A stretch of DNA of 64,000 nucleotides. It comes from Comamonas testosteroni ATCC 11996. GTDB lineage: Bacteria; Pseudomonadota; Gammaproteobacteria; Burkholderiales; Burkholderiaceae_C. How positions within the stretch are numbered: position 1 is the stretch's first letter; each line of letters starts with the position of its first letter. The notes beneath the pieces are model-generated. The model saw nothing but the letters and a program-made list of their open reading frames with translations, was not told the origin of the DNA and ran no database searches. Location of the stretch: contig NZ_AHIL01000002.1 in assembly GCF_000241525.1 (NCBI RefSeq), positions 434,001 to 498,000 of the forward strand, written 5' to 3'. The position numbers were made by a program, and so were the translations under genes. Positions 35,457 through 43,904 of the stretch are shown here, in pieces.

Positions 35457-36866
35457 ATGCCCGGCCAGCATTACGATATGCCCATGACTTCTGTATATGC
35501 CCAACGCCGCGCACGCTTGGCCGCCCAGTTGGGCGACGGCGGTGTCGCCATCATCCCCACGGCTCCCGAGTTGCATCGCAACCGCGATACCGAGTATCTG
35601 TATCGCCACGACAGCTACTTCTACTACCTCACGGGCTTTTCCGAGCCCAATGCCTGCCTGGTACTGACCAGCGACGGCAAAAGCGTGCTGTTCTGTCAGC
35701 CCAAGGATCTGGAGCGCGAGGTCTGGACCGGCTATCGCCTGGGCCCCGAGGCAGCCAAGACCAAGCTGGGCATGGCTCAGGCCTTCTCCAGCGATGAAAT
35801 CAATTCCCGCCTGCCGCGCCTGCTGGAAAACCGCGAGCGCGTCTGGTTTCCCTTCGCCACCCACAAGGGCCTGGCCGAACAGGTCGAAGGCTGGCTGGGC
35901 CAGGTGCGCGCCCGCTCGCGCTTTGGCGTGCTCTGTCCCACACAGCAGGGTGACGCCTGTGCGCTGCTGGACGAGATGCGTCTGCTCAAGGATGAGCATG
36001 AGCAGGACATCATGCGCCGCGCCGCGCAGATCAGTGCCCAGGCCCATGTGCGTGCCATGCAGCGCTCGGCCCGCATGATCCGCAATGGCGAGGAGGTGCG
36101 CGAATACCATCTGGACGCCGAGCTGCTGCACGAGTTCCGCCAGCATGGCTCGCAGTACGTGGCCTATGGCTCCATCGTGGCTGCCGGCGCCAATGCCTGC
36201 GTGCTGCACTATCAGGCCGACAAGGCGCCGGTGCGCGCGGGCGAGCTGGTGCTCATCGACGCAGGCTGTGAGCTGGATGGTTATGCCAGCGACATCACGC
36301 GCACCTTCCCGGCCGATGGCAAGTTCAGCGGGGCGCAGCGCGCGCTGTACGAGCTCGTGCTGGCAAGCCAGGAAGCGGCGATTGCCGTCACCAGGGCCGG
36401 CAAGCGTTTCAACGACCCGCATGAGGCCACCGTGGCCGTGCTGGCCCAGGGCATGCTGGACCTGGGACTGCTGGAGCGTACCAAGTACGGCACGGCCGAG
36501 GATGTGATCGAGTCGCGTGCCTACTTCCAGTTCTACATGCACCGCACCGGCCACTGGCTGGGCATGGATGTGCATGACTGCGGCAGCTATGTGGAGCCCA
36601 GCGAGCTGGGCGTGGTCAGCGAGCGCAAGGACCCGATCTCGGGTGAAACCATTGCCAATCGCCCCAGCCGCATCCTGCGCCCCGGCATGGTCACGACGAT
36701 AGAGCCGGGCATCTATGTGCGACCTGCACCCGGCGTGCCCGAGCAGTTCCACAACATCGGTATCCGCATCGAGGACGATGCCATCGTCACCGAGACCGGC
36801 TGCGAGCTCATCACCCGCGGAGTGCCCGTCAAGCCCGACGAGATCGAAGCTCTGATGCGTGATTGA
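35457..36866 (+). CDS. pepP: Xaa-Pro aminopeptidase P
   Basis: 469 residues. The N-terminal domain contains DSYFYYLTGFSEPNA. The pita-bread metallopeptidase domain supplies the metal ligands: LIDAGCELDGYASDITRTFP (two Asp), MHRTGHWLGMDVHD (His), TIEPGIYV (Glu) and IRIEDDAIV (Glu). It removes N-terminal residues before proline, using Mn2+. The start could be the ATG at 35457, 35478 or 35484; none has a good Shine-Dalgarno. It overlaps or nearly touches the next gene and is 27 bases after the TauE/SafE gene. Confidence 0.94.
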   Translation: MPGQHYDMPMTSVYAQRRARLAAQLGDGGVAIIPTAPELHRNRDTEYLYRHDSYFYYLTGFSEPNACLVLTSDGKSVLFCQPKDLEREVWTGYRLGPEAAKTKLGMAQAFSSDEINSRLPRLLENRERVWFPFATHKGLAEQVEGWLGQVRARSRFGVLCPTQQGDACALLDEMRLLKDEHEQDIMRRAAQISAQAHVRAMQRSARMIRNGEEVREYHLDAELLHEFRQHGSQYVAYGSIVAAGANACVLHYQADKAPVRAGELVLIDAGCELDGYASDITRTFPADGKFSGAQRALYELVLASQEAAIAVTRAGKRFNDPHEATVAVLAQGMLDLGLLERTKYGTAEDVIESRAYFQFYMHRTGHWLGMDVHDCGSYVEPSELGVVSERKDPISGETIANRPSRILRPGMVTTIEPGIYVRPAPGVPEQFHNIGIRIEDDAIVTETGCELITRGVPVKPDEIEALMRD

Positions 36867-36888
36867 GCGACGGGCGCCAGAGTTCAGC

Positions 36889-37668
36889 ATGCCGCAGACC
36901 TTCAACCACCTGTCCCATGGCGCAGCAGCCCGGCCACAGTCTGCCGCGCGCATGGGCTTGCTGCTTTGGTTGCTGGGTCTGCCAGGTGTGGTGGCGCTGG
37001 CCTGGACCACGCCGCCTGTCTGGCTGGCCGTTCTGGCGAGTGGCAGCTCCGACATTGTGGTTGGCTGGGCCGCGACGGCGGGGTTGAGTGTCCTGCTGGC
37101 GCTGAGCGTGGGCCTCGGGGTCCGGCTGGGCCCGAGGCTGGGCTTGAGCGCACCATTGATTCATGCCGTGGCCGAGGGGCGCATGCCCTGGCGCGGCGTG
37201 CGCGTGCTGAGCCTGCCCGGCGTGGCGGGCGGGGTGATCGGCGCGGCCTGGCTGGTGACGTTGGCCGTGGTCTGGCCCGAAAGCATGTCTTTTGTGGACC
37301 CGGTCTACGGCCTGCCGCTATGGCCCAAGCTGCTCTACGGCGCGATCACGGAAGAGCTGCTGCTGAGGCTGGGCATGCTCACGGGCGTGATGTGGATGGT
37401 GTGGAAGGCCTTCGGCAGCCCCCGGCAGCGCCCGGATTGGCGGCTGGGCTGGGCGGCGATTGCATTGGCTGCCCTGCTGTCCGGCTGCATTCCGGTGTTT
37501 CTGGGCTGGAGCGTGGCCGGCGAGCTGTCGGCGCCTGTCGTGCTGCAGCTGCTGATGTGTGAAAGCGTCTATGGGCTGCTGGCGGGCATCGTGTTCTGGC
37601 GCTACGGACTCGAGGCCGCCATGCTTACGCATGTGGTGACCTATCTGCTCTCGCACGGGCTGATCTGA
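36889..37668 (+). CDS. CPBP family intramembrane glutamic endopeptidase
   Basis: 259 residues with about seven hydrophobic segments. The motif EELLLR (155-160) corresponds to the EExxxR of CPBP (Rce1-like, Abi) membrane proteases, and LTHVVTYLLSH near the C-terminus gives the second catalytic motif with His 248. Bacterial members have roles in processing membrane proteins or bacteriocin immunity. A GTG at 36859, overlapping the pepP stop, is an alternative start, and coupling to pepP is likely. The substrate is unknown. Confidence 0.8.
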   Translation: MPQTFNHLSHGAAARPQSAARMGLLLWLLGLPGVVALAWTTPPVWLAVLASGSSDIVVGWAATAGLSVLLALSVGLGVRLGPRLGLSAPLIHAVAEGRMPWRGVRVLSLPGVAGGVIGAAWLVTLAVVWPESMSFVDPVYGLPLWPKLLYGAITEELLLRLGMLTGVMWMVWKAFGSPRQRPDWRLGWAAIALAALLSGCIPVFLGWSVAGELSAPVVLQLLMCESVYGLLAGIVFWRYGLEAAMLTHVVTYLLSHGLI

Positions 37669-37978
37669 GGCCTGCACATTTGAACCTGCCGGGCAAAACT
37701 GTTTCGACGCGCTCATTGATGCGCTGCACAAGGCTTGTCGACTCCCGCGCTAGTTTCCCTCTTATGCTTCCGAATTAGTAGCTGCAAGCGCTTGAAATAT
37801 AGACATTTCAAGCATTATTTGCCCTGATATATAAGATGGGTGGTCGCAAGCAGCTACTGTTTTTTCTGTTCTGCAACTCGCTTGTCTGGTGTCGCATCGC
37901 TGTGCAAGATGCAGTCATGTAACCGCATTCGTGCCAGAATTGAAACCCGATTACATTCCATCGCGAGAGAGACATTTC
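37669..37978. other. Intergenic region before pyk with a large nested repeat
   Basis: No coding frame. AGTAGCTGC (37777-37785) and GCAGCTACT (37850-37858) form the outer perfect arms; inside, CTTGAAAT (37791-37798) and ATTTCAAG (37805-37812) form a second stem. It belongs to the dispersed AGCT/AGCG family. The pyk start has GAGAGAGA close upstream, so the promoter must lie between the repeat and the ATG. Confidence 0.7.
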
Positions 37979-39415
37979 ATGCAAGTGAGTCGTGCTACCA
38001 AGATCGTCGCCACACTGGGCCCCGCTTCCAGCGATCCCCAACTGCTTGAACAAATGGTGCGCGAAGGCGTGAACGTCGTGCGCCTGAACTTCAGCCATGG
38101 CAAGGCGCAGGACCATATCGACCGTGCCACCATGGTGCGTGAAGCCGCCCAGCGTGCGGGCCGCGAAGTGGCCATCATGGCCGACCTGCAGGGTCCCAAG
38201 ATCCGTGTCGGCAAGTTTGCCGAGGGCAAGGTCATGCTCGAGCCCGGCGAGCGCTTTGTGCTCGACGCATCGCGCACCGAACCCGGCGACATCAACGGCG
38301 TGGGCCTTGATTACAAGGAGCTGCCCCGTGATGTGAAGGCCGGCGATGTGCTGCTGCTCAACGACGGCTTGATCGTGCTGACCGTGGATGCGGTGCGCGG
38401 CGAAGAGGTGCACACCATCGTCAAGCTGGGTGGCGAGCTGTCCAACAACAAGGGCATCAACAAGCAAGGCGGCGGCCTGACGGCTCCCGCACTGACCGCC
38501 AAGGACATGGAAGACATCAAGACTGCGATGTCCTTCCAGGCCGACTACGTGGCCGTGAGCTTCCCCAAGAACGCCACCGACATGGAAATGGCACGCCAGC
38601 TGTGCAATGTGGCCGCTGCCCAGTACGGTCACAAGCCCGGCCTGATCGCCAAGATCGAGCGCGCCGAGGCCATTCCGCGCCTGGAAGAAATTCTCAAGGT
38701 CTCCGACGGCATCATGGTTGCCCGTGGCGATCTGGCCGTGGAAGTGGGCAATGCCGCCGTGCCCGCGCTGCAAAAGAAGATGATCCGCATGGCGCGCGAC
38801 ATGGACAAGGTGGTGATCACCGCGACCCAGATGATGGAGTCCATGATCACCAACCCCGTGCCCACCCGTGCCGAAGTGAGCGACGTGGCCAATGCCGTGC
38901 TGGACGGCACCGATGCCGTGATGCTGAGCGCCGAAACCGCCGCCGGCAAGTACCCGCTGGAGACCGTGCGTGAAATGGCCGCCATCTGCGCCGCTGCGGA
39001 AGCGGCCGAAGACCGCGTCAAGGATGCCGATTTCAGCAACAGCCCGTTCAAGCGTACCGACCAGGCCATCGCCATCGGCGCGCTGTTCACTGCGCATCAC
39101 CTGGGTGCCAAGGCCATCGTGGCGCTGACGGACTCCGGCTCGACTGCGCTGTGGATGAGCCGCCATCGCATCCACATCCCCATCTACGCCCTGACGCCCA
39201 AGCTGGCCACGCAGCGCAAGATGGCGCTGTACCGCAACGTGCGTCCCTTGCTGATGGACACCAGCGCCGAGCGCGACATGGCGCTGGACCAGGCCAAGGG
39301 CCATTTGCTGGCCCGCGGTATCGTGCAGTCCGGCGATGTCTACGCCATCACCTGCGGCGAGCCCATGGGCCAGCCCGGTGGTACCAATATGCTCAAGATC
39401 TGCAGGGTGGAGTGA
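37979..39415 (+). CDS. pyk: Pyruvate kinase
   Basis: 478 residues, the usual length. RATKIVATLGPASSDPQLL at the start, RLNFSHGKAQDH, MADLQGPKIRVG, IAKIERAEAIPRLEEIL with the conserved catalytic Lys, GIMVARGDLAVEV and DAVMLSAETAAGKYP are all present. It makes pyruvate and ATP from phosphoenolpyruvate. It belongs to the scattered tkt-gapA-pyk-fba set. The tail after its stop carries one copy of the GC-rich repeat (39418-39493). Confidence 0.97.
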   Translation: MQVSRATKIVATLGPASSDPQLLEQMVREGVNVVRLNFSHGKAQDHIDRATMVREAAQRAGREVAIMADLQGPKIRVGKFAEGKVMLEPGERFVLDASRTEPGDINGVGLDYKELPRDVKAGDVLLLNDGLIVLTVDAVRGEEVHTIVKLGGELSNNKGINKQGGGLTAPALTAKDMEDIKTAMSFQADYVAVSFPKNATDMEMARQLCNVAAAQYGHKPGLIAKIERAEAIPRLEEILKVSDGIMVARGDLAVEVGNAAVPALQKKMIRMARDMDKVVITATQMMESMITNPVPTRAEVSDVANAVLDGTDAVMLSAETAAGKYPLETVREMAAICAAAEAAEDRVKDADFSNSPFKRTDQAIAIGALFTAHHLGAKAIVALTDSGSTALWMSRHRIHIPIYALTPKLATQRKMALYRNVRPLLMDTSAERDMALDQAKGHLLARGIVQSGDVYAITCGEPMGQPGGTNMLKICRVE

Positions 39416-39417
39416 GT

Positions 39418-39493
39418 CCCCTGAGCGGCTATGCCGCTTCCCCCCGAGGGGGACGGCATCTTCGCTGCGAGGCGGCTCTTGCTCGATGCCTCT
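39418..39493 (+). repeat. GC-rich tail repeat, copy 1 (after pyk)
   Basis: Begins CCCTGAGCGGC right after the pyk stop, with CCCCCCGAGGGGGACGGC and ends with TTGCTCGATGCCTC. The same order of blocks recurs in five copies between 53 and 63 kb. A central C-run/G-run hairpin is present. Confidence 0.8.
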
Positions 39494-39515
39494 GACTTGA
39501 AGCATGCCTCATCAA

Positions 39516-39556
39516 AAAAGCTGCCAGTGCTTATGAATAAAGCGCTGGCAGCTTTT
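39516..39556. terminator. Bidirectional terminator (pyk / PAP2)
   Basis: AAAAGCTGCCAGTGCTT pairs with AAGCGCTGGCAGCTTTT around a short AT-rich loop. It stands between pyk and the convergent PAP2 operon and shares the AGCT...GCGCT features of the dispersed repeat family. Confidence 0.85.
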
Positions 39557-39572
39557 GTTTTTGTAGCGTGCT

Positions 39573-40148
39573 TCAGGTGATCTGGGGTTGCAGGCGGTGT
39601 TTGAGTTGTTTGCGGCGCTGCGCTTGTTTGAGCTGCAATGCGCTGCGCCAGACGACTACCGCGCTGACGGAGCCGACCAGCATGCCGGCCAGAACGTCCG
39701 AAGGGAAATGCACACCGAGCACCACGCGGCTCAGTGCCACGCTGGTGGCGAGAAGCCATGCGACAACAACCAGCCAGCGCTGGTGTCTGCCCACGCCCAG
39801 ATTGATGCCCTGTGCCAGGGCAAAGGCGCCAGCGGCATGCATGCTGGGAAAGCTGGCGCTGGCACCATGTGCTATCCACTGCATGCCCATGCCCAGTTGC
39901 GCCGGCCTGGGCATGGGCAGGCCCCAGCGAATCAGACGGCAGGCCAGCCAGGCGCAGGCCATGGACAGCAGGGCTAGCTGCAGGCTGCGCCGCCAGCCCT
40001 TGCCAAGCGCCAGCATGGCAGCAATCACGGGCAGGGCGCACAGGCCGGGCAACCAGTTGGAGGCAAAGCGCGAGGCCTGAATCCACCACAGCGGGCTCTG
40101 GGTGGTGGCATTCAGAAAGTGAAATACGGGGGCATCGAAGAGCAGCAT
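39573..40148 (-). CDS. PAP2 family membrane phosphatase (first of three)
   Basis: 191 residues with about five membrane helices. The three PAP2 motifs are present: RLIRWGLPMPRP, SFPSMHAAG (the usual PSGH, with Met) and SRVVLGVHFPSD, giving the catalytic histidines. Members hydrolyse undecaprenyl pyrophosphate (BcrC/YbjG type) or other lipid phosphates at the outer face of the inner membrane. It closely resembles the third gene of this run (for example RLIRWG, PS.HA.GAFALA, VHLGVHF.SD-like matches), so they are paralogues. It is 26 bases downstream of the second PAP2 gene. Confidence 0.85.
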   Translation of the reverse strand: MLLFDAPVFHFLNATTQSPLWWIQASRFASNWLPGLCALPVIAAMLALGKGWRRSLQLALLSMACAWLACRLIRWGLPMPRPAQLGMGMQWIAHGASASFPSMHAAGAFALAQGINLGVGRHQRWLVVVAWLLATSVALSRVVLGVHFPSDVLAGMLVGSVSAVVVWRSALQLKQAQRRKQLKHRLQPQIT

Positions 40149-40174
40149 GAATGACCTTTGCGTGTGCGCAGAGT

Positions 40175-40930
40175 TCAGTCCGAGGCCAGCAGCTCGTCGG
40201 GAGGCAGGGCTGCATCCGCCTGTGCCTGGCGTGTCAGGCGGCGGGTGGCCAGCAGATCGCAAAACCAGCTGGCCGTCCAGCAAAGCCAGGCGGTCCACAG
40301 GGTGTGGCTCATGAAGTGGGCGCCGCGCATCTGTTGCGCCAGGCCCAGGGCAAAACCTGCGGCCATAGCTGCGGCCAGCCACAGGCGTGCTGCACGCGGC
40401 AGATCGTGACGCAGAGCAAAGTAGCCGCTGATGAAGGCAAAGCCTGCCGAGGCATGACCGGCCGGAAAGCAGTGGCCGCCGCCGCCATCCGTGACACCCC
40501 AGGCCCAGTGCGAGACATAGTGGCCTACACCGCCGAAGTCGGCGAGGTCCCAGGGGCAGCTGGTCACGCTGATGCGTTTCATCAGCGCCATGATGATGAG
40601 CGAGACCAGTGCACCCACCACCAGTTGTATCCGGCGTGGGTAAGGCACTTTTCGCATCCAACCGATGGGCCACCAGATCATCAGGCTCAGCCCCAGCACG
40701 ACGCCCCAGGCCAGTTTGCGTGCACCTTCATGGGCAATGTTGACCATGAACCAGTCATTTTGCAGGGCAAAGCCCTGGCTGCTGCCAAACCAGTGCGCCA
40801 TGGGCATGTCCAGAGCGCTCATGTCCCAGGCCAGTACACAGGCCAGGGCGATGACAGTCCAGCCCAGAAGGGCTGGAGAGGAGGCGGCGCGAAGAGGTGG
40901 GTAAGGGATCGAGGGGGCGGACGACTTCAT
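40175..40930 (-). CDS. PAP2 family lipid phosphatase (second, larger type)
   Basis: 251 residues with about six membrane helices. PAP2 motifs: MKRISVTSCPWDL, GGGGHCFPAGHASAGFAF and the third, GAHFMSHTLW. The KRISVTSCPW and SHTLW forms are of the PgpB/LpxE-like membrane phosphatase type seen beside two-component systems in proteobacteria and may act on lipid A or phospholipids. The ATG at 40930 is chosen; a GTG nine bases earlier is possible. A PmrA-box-like repeat lies 24 bases upstream. Confidence 0.85.
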   Translation of the reverse strand: MKSSAPSIPYPPLRAASSPALLGWTVIALACVLAWDMSALDMPMAHWFGSSQGFALQNDWFMVNIAHEGARKLAWGVVLGLSLMIWWPIGWMRKVPYPRRIQLVVGALVSLIIMALMKRISVTSCPWDLADFGGVGHYVSHWAWGVTDGGGGHCFPAGHASAGFAFISGYFALRHDLPRAARLWLAAAMAAGFALGLAQQMRGAHFMSHTLWTAWLCWTASWFCDLLATRRLTRQAQADAALPPDELLASD

Positions 40931-40953
40931 GCCCGCCACGATAGAAAGCGCTG

Positions 40954-40970
40954 CTTAACAAGCGCTTAAG
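40954..40970. promoter_or_regulatory. PmrA-box-like direct repeat
   Basis: CTTAAC-AAGCG-CTTAAG: two hexamers spaced by five bases, the layout of the PmrA box (HTTAAD-N5-HTTAAD); the first hexamer deviates at its last base. It lies 24 bases before the second PAP2 start, in the short gap to the third PAP2 gene. Confidence 0.45.
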
Positions 40971-40977
40971 AGCACGC

Positions 40978-41568
40978 TCAGCCCTGGGCCGCCCATGCGC
41001 CGCGCAGGCGCTTGAGATGCGGCACGACGCGCAGGTGACGGCGGCGGCGCAGCTGGAAGGCGATATGCCAGACGATGAGAGCGCCGCTGATGCCTACCAG
41101 CGCGCCGGCCATCAGATCGGAGGCAAAGTGCACCCCCAGATGGACGCGGCTCCAGGCAATGCCGATGGCGGCTATCCAGGCCAGCCAGACCAGCGGCTTG
41201 CGGTGGCGGGTTGCGCCCAGGCTGAGGGCCATGGCCAGGGCAAAGGCTCCGCTGGCATGCAGGCTGGGAAAGCCGGCACGTCCGCCATGCTGAATCCATA
41301 GCGTGCCCAGATTGAGCTGGAACGGGCGCGGGGCCGGGAAGCCCCAGCGTATGAGTCTGGCGATCAGCCAGGCCGTGGCCATGGACAGCAGCAGCATCAA
41401 CATGGTGCGGCGTGTTGCCGGTGAGCCGAACACCAGGGCGATGAGGACAAGAATGCCGCTGAGATTGGGCAACCAGGCCGAGAGTGCACGTGCTAGCTGG
41501 ATGCTGAACCAGTGCGTCTGGGCATCGGCATTGAACAGCGCAAACAGAAATGGATCGAAGAAGAACAT
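40978..41568 (-). CDS. PAP2 family membrane phosphatase (third)
   Basis: 196 residues. RLIRWGFPAPRP, GFPSLHASGAFALA and SRVHLGVHFASD provide the PAP2 motifs. The sequence is a paralogue of the first gene and shares its C-terminal basic tail (RRRRHLRV). It may dephosphorylate undecaprenyl pyrophosphate. It is divergent from the response regulator gene with 155 bases between, and the other two PAP2 genes follow it on the same strand 47 and then 26 bases apart, so one operon is likely. Confidence 0.85.
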   Translation of the reverse strand: MFFFDPFLFALFNADAQTHWFSIQLARALSAWLPNLSGILVLIALVFGSPATRRTMLMLLLSMATAWLIARLIRWGFPAPRPFQLNLGTLWIQHGGRAGFPSLHASGAFALAMALSLGATRHRKPLVWLAWIAAIGIAWSRVHLGVHFASDLMAGALVGISGALIVWHIAFQLRRRRHLRVVPHLKRLRGAWAAQG

Positions 41569-41723
41569 GAAGGCGCTGCGGCAGATTGCGGCAATGGAGG
41601 GTGGCAGATGTTAAAGCGAAATCCGCTCTTGCGGATGTCAAGCCCATGCGCAAGCAGGGGAGGTGGGCGTCGGCGTTGACCAGCCAGTTGAGCAGATTGC
41701 GGATTGCCGCGCACAATGCGTGC

Positions 41724-42419
41724 ATGCGAATTCTGGTGGTCGAAGACAACGAAGGCATTGCAGCAGGGCTGCGAGCCAATCTCATGCAGCGCGGCTATGC
41801 GGTGGACGTGTGCACCAGCGTGGCCGAGGCCTGGCATGCCCTGAGCACCGAGCGCTTCGATGCCGTATTGCTGGACCTGGGTCTGCCCGATGCTGATGGC
41901 AGCGAGGTCGTGCGCCGCCTGCGCCTGCAGACAGGCCGTCCCGGTGTGCCGCAACTGCCGGATCCGGCCACGCCAGTGCTGATCCTCACGGCACGCGATC
42001 AGGTGCAGGACCGGGTCGCGGGGCTCAATCTGGGCGCCGATGACTACCTGGTCAAACCTTTTGACATGGACGAGCTGGAGGCACGCTTGCGCGCCATGAT
42101 GCGCCGCGCCGCCGGTCAGGCATCGCCGGTGATCCGCCATGCGGATCTGGAGGTGGACCCGGCTGCCCGCACCATCAGGCAGGCGGGGCAGAAGGTGGAG
42201 GTTTCACCGCGCGAATTTGCCGTGCTCTGGGCCTTGCTGCTGGCGCGCGGGCGGGTGCTGTCACGCCCGCAGATCGAGGAGCATCTCTACAGCTGGGGCG
42301 ATACGGTGGAGAGCAATGCCGTCGAAGTCTATGTCCACCATCTGCGCAAGAAGCTGGGCCAGAAGATCATTGTGACCATGCGCGGCGTGGGCTACTTCAT
42401 GCCGCAGGAGCAGGAATGA
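41724..42419 (+). CDS. OmpR-family response regulator, PmrA/QseB-like
   Basis: 231 residues. The receiver domain has the acidic pair in MRILVVEDNE, phosphorylated Asp 51 in LLDLGLPDADG and Lys 111 in VKPFD; a short insert (residues 70-83, GRPGVPQLPDPAT) is unusual. The C-terminal winged helix is clear (SPREFAVLWALL, VYVHHLRKKLG, MRGVGYFM). PmrA/QseB-type regulators control lipid A and membrane modification. It overlaps the sensor kinase gene by four bases (ATGA). The divergent PAP2 genes are probable targets, as a PmrA-like box suggests. Confidence 0.92.
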   Translation: MRILVVEDNEGIAAGLRANLMQRGYAVDVCTSVAEAWHALSTERFDAVLLDLGLPDADGSEVVRRLRLQTGRPGVPQLPDPATPVLILTARDQVQDRVAGLNLGADDYLVKPFDMDELEARLRAMMRRAAGQASPVIRHADLEVDPAARTIRQAGQKVEVSPREFAVLWALLLARGRVLSRPQIEEHLYSWGDTVESNAVEVYVHHLRKKLGQKIIVTMRGVGYFMPQEQE

Positions 42420-43774
42420 AGGCCATGCCGCAGACCGGCATGCGCCGCAGCTCGCTGCAGCTGAATCTGCTGGCCTGGATGCTGGGCGCGCTGGCGCTGG
42501 TCTGGGGCAGCTTCGTCATCTGGGGTTACCAGACCGGGGTGCACGAGGCCGACGAGTTGACCGACGGACACCTGGCCGGAGTGGCTGCGCTGACCTTGAA
42601 CTGGCATGTGCAGGACGATGTGCCGGCCGGAGAGACCACGGCTGTCCAGCCGCCTGCAGGCCTGCACGCCCACGACTATCAGGAGTCGCTGAGCGTGGTG
42701 CTCTGGAATGCGCAAGGCCTGCTGATCTCGCGCACCGGACAGGCGCCTTTACCGGACTTCGGCATCGAGCAGGGCTTTGCCACGATTGGTGCGGATAAAC
42801 GCCAGGCCTGGCGCAGCTATACCCAGTGGAGTCAAGATAGAAAAGCCAAGGTCACGGTGATGATCGACCTGGCCGAGCGCGACAGTCTGGCCGACGACAT
42901 CGCCATGCAGATGATTGAGCCGGGTTTCTGGCTGCTGCCCGTGATAGTGATTGCGCTGGGTGTTGCCATGCGCCGCGGCATGCGTCCGCTCAATCAGCTC
43001 ACGCAACGCGTGGAGGCACTGGATCTGAGTCGTGACCAGCGCCTGTCCGACGCCCATGTACCGCGCGAGCTCTCGCCCATGGTCAGCTCCATCAACACCT
43101 TGCTCGACCGCCAGCAGCAGGCACTGGAGCGCGAGCGCAATCTGGCCAATGAAGTGGCCCATGAACTGCGCACGCCGCTGGCATCCATCGTTTTGCAGGC
43201 CCAGGCACTGAAGTCGGGGGGGCAGACCGATGCCGCTGTCATGCAGGCCGCGCTGCAGCGCATCGGTCAGGACGCACTGCATGCCGGCCATGTGCTCGAT
43301 CAGTTGCTGACCCTGGCCAGAGCCGGACGCGGCATGCTGGATGCGCCTTTGCAGACCGTAAACTGGGCCGATGTGGTGCGCAGTGTGGCGGCGGCACAGG
43401 CTCAGCATGCCTGGCAGCGCGAAGACATGATCTCCGTGGATGCCCCGCAGGAGCTGCCTGTGCGCGGCAATGCGCTACTGCTCGATTCGGCCCTGCGCAA
43501 TCTGGTGGAAAACGCCGTGCGCCACACGCCGGGCGGCACACAGATCGAGGTGCAGGCCGGTCTTGATTCGATCCGGGCGCTGGCTTGGGTGCAGGTCTGC
43601 GATGACGGCAGGCGTGATGCTGCACCAGAGCATGTGCCGCCCGCGGACAGTCTGCATCTGGGCCATGAAATCGTCAGCCGTGTCATGCAGGCCCATGGCG
43701 GGCGCTTCATGGTGGTCGAGGCACCGCAAGGCTTCACCACCTGCTATCGCATGGAAATACCGCTAGCCGGTTAA
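42416..43774 (+). CDS. Sensor histidine kinase, PmrB/QseC-like
   Basis: 452 residues. Two membrane helices (about 17-38 and 170-188) bound a periplasmic sensor of about 130 residues. HAMP-like linker, then the H-box NEVAHELRTPLAS with His 249, the N-box LRNLVENAVRHTP, and VCDDG; the G2 region (HLGHEIVSRVMQAHGG) is present though compact. It phosphorylates the upstream regulator in response to an unknown envelope signal. Three GGTTA repeats overlap its 3' end and the fba leader. Confidence 0.92.
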   Translation: MKAMPQTGMRRSSLQLNLLAWMLGALALVWGSFVIWGYQTGVHEADELTDGHLAGVAALTLNWHVQDDVPAGETTAVQPPAGLHAHDYQESLSVVLWNAQGLLISRTGQAPLPDFGIEQGFATIGADKRQAWRSYTQWSQDRKAKVTVMIDLAERDSLADDIAMQMIEPGFWLLPVIVIALGVAMRRGMRPLNQLTQRVEALDLSRDQRLSDAHVPRELSPMVSSINTLLDRQQQALERERNLANEVAHELRTPLASIVLQAQALKSGGQTDAAVMQAALQRIGQDALHAGHVLDQLLTLARAGRGMLDAPLQTVNWADVVRSVAAAQAQHAWQREDMISVDAPQELPVRGNALLLDSALRNLVENAVRHTPGGTQIEVQAGLDSIRALAWVQVCDDGRRDAAPEHVPPADSLHLGHEIVSRVMQAHGGRFMVVEAPQGFTTCYRMEIPLAG

Positions 43775-43797
43775 AATACCCGGTTACTAAGCGGTTA
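43769..43797 (+). repeat. Three GGTTA direct repeats before fba
   Basis: GGTTA occurs at 43769-43773, 43782-43786 and 43793-43797, spaced 13 and 11 bases start to start, at the end of the kinase gene and 108 bases before fba. Roughly one helical turn apart, they could be a regulator's binding array. The regulator is unknown. Confidence 0.35.
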
Positions 43798-43904
43798 CAG
43801 AAGCGTGGCCGCTGGTCTTTCCCCGGGCCACAGCTGTCGTGCGGCGCACTGCAGTGATTCATCGCCGGGGGCGTTGCCTCTCAAAACTTTGAACGGAACC
43901 CACC

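Noticed and set aside
34584-37055. Minus-strand open frame of 823 codons opposite the TauE/SafE and pepP genes
   Set aside because: Same reason: low-complexity His/Gln/Ala/Gly text, while the plus strand encodes complete recognised proteins.
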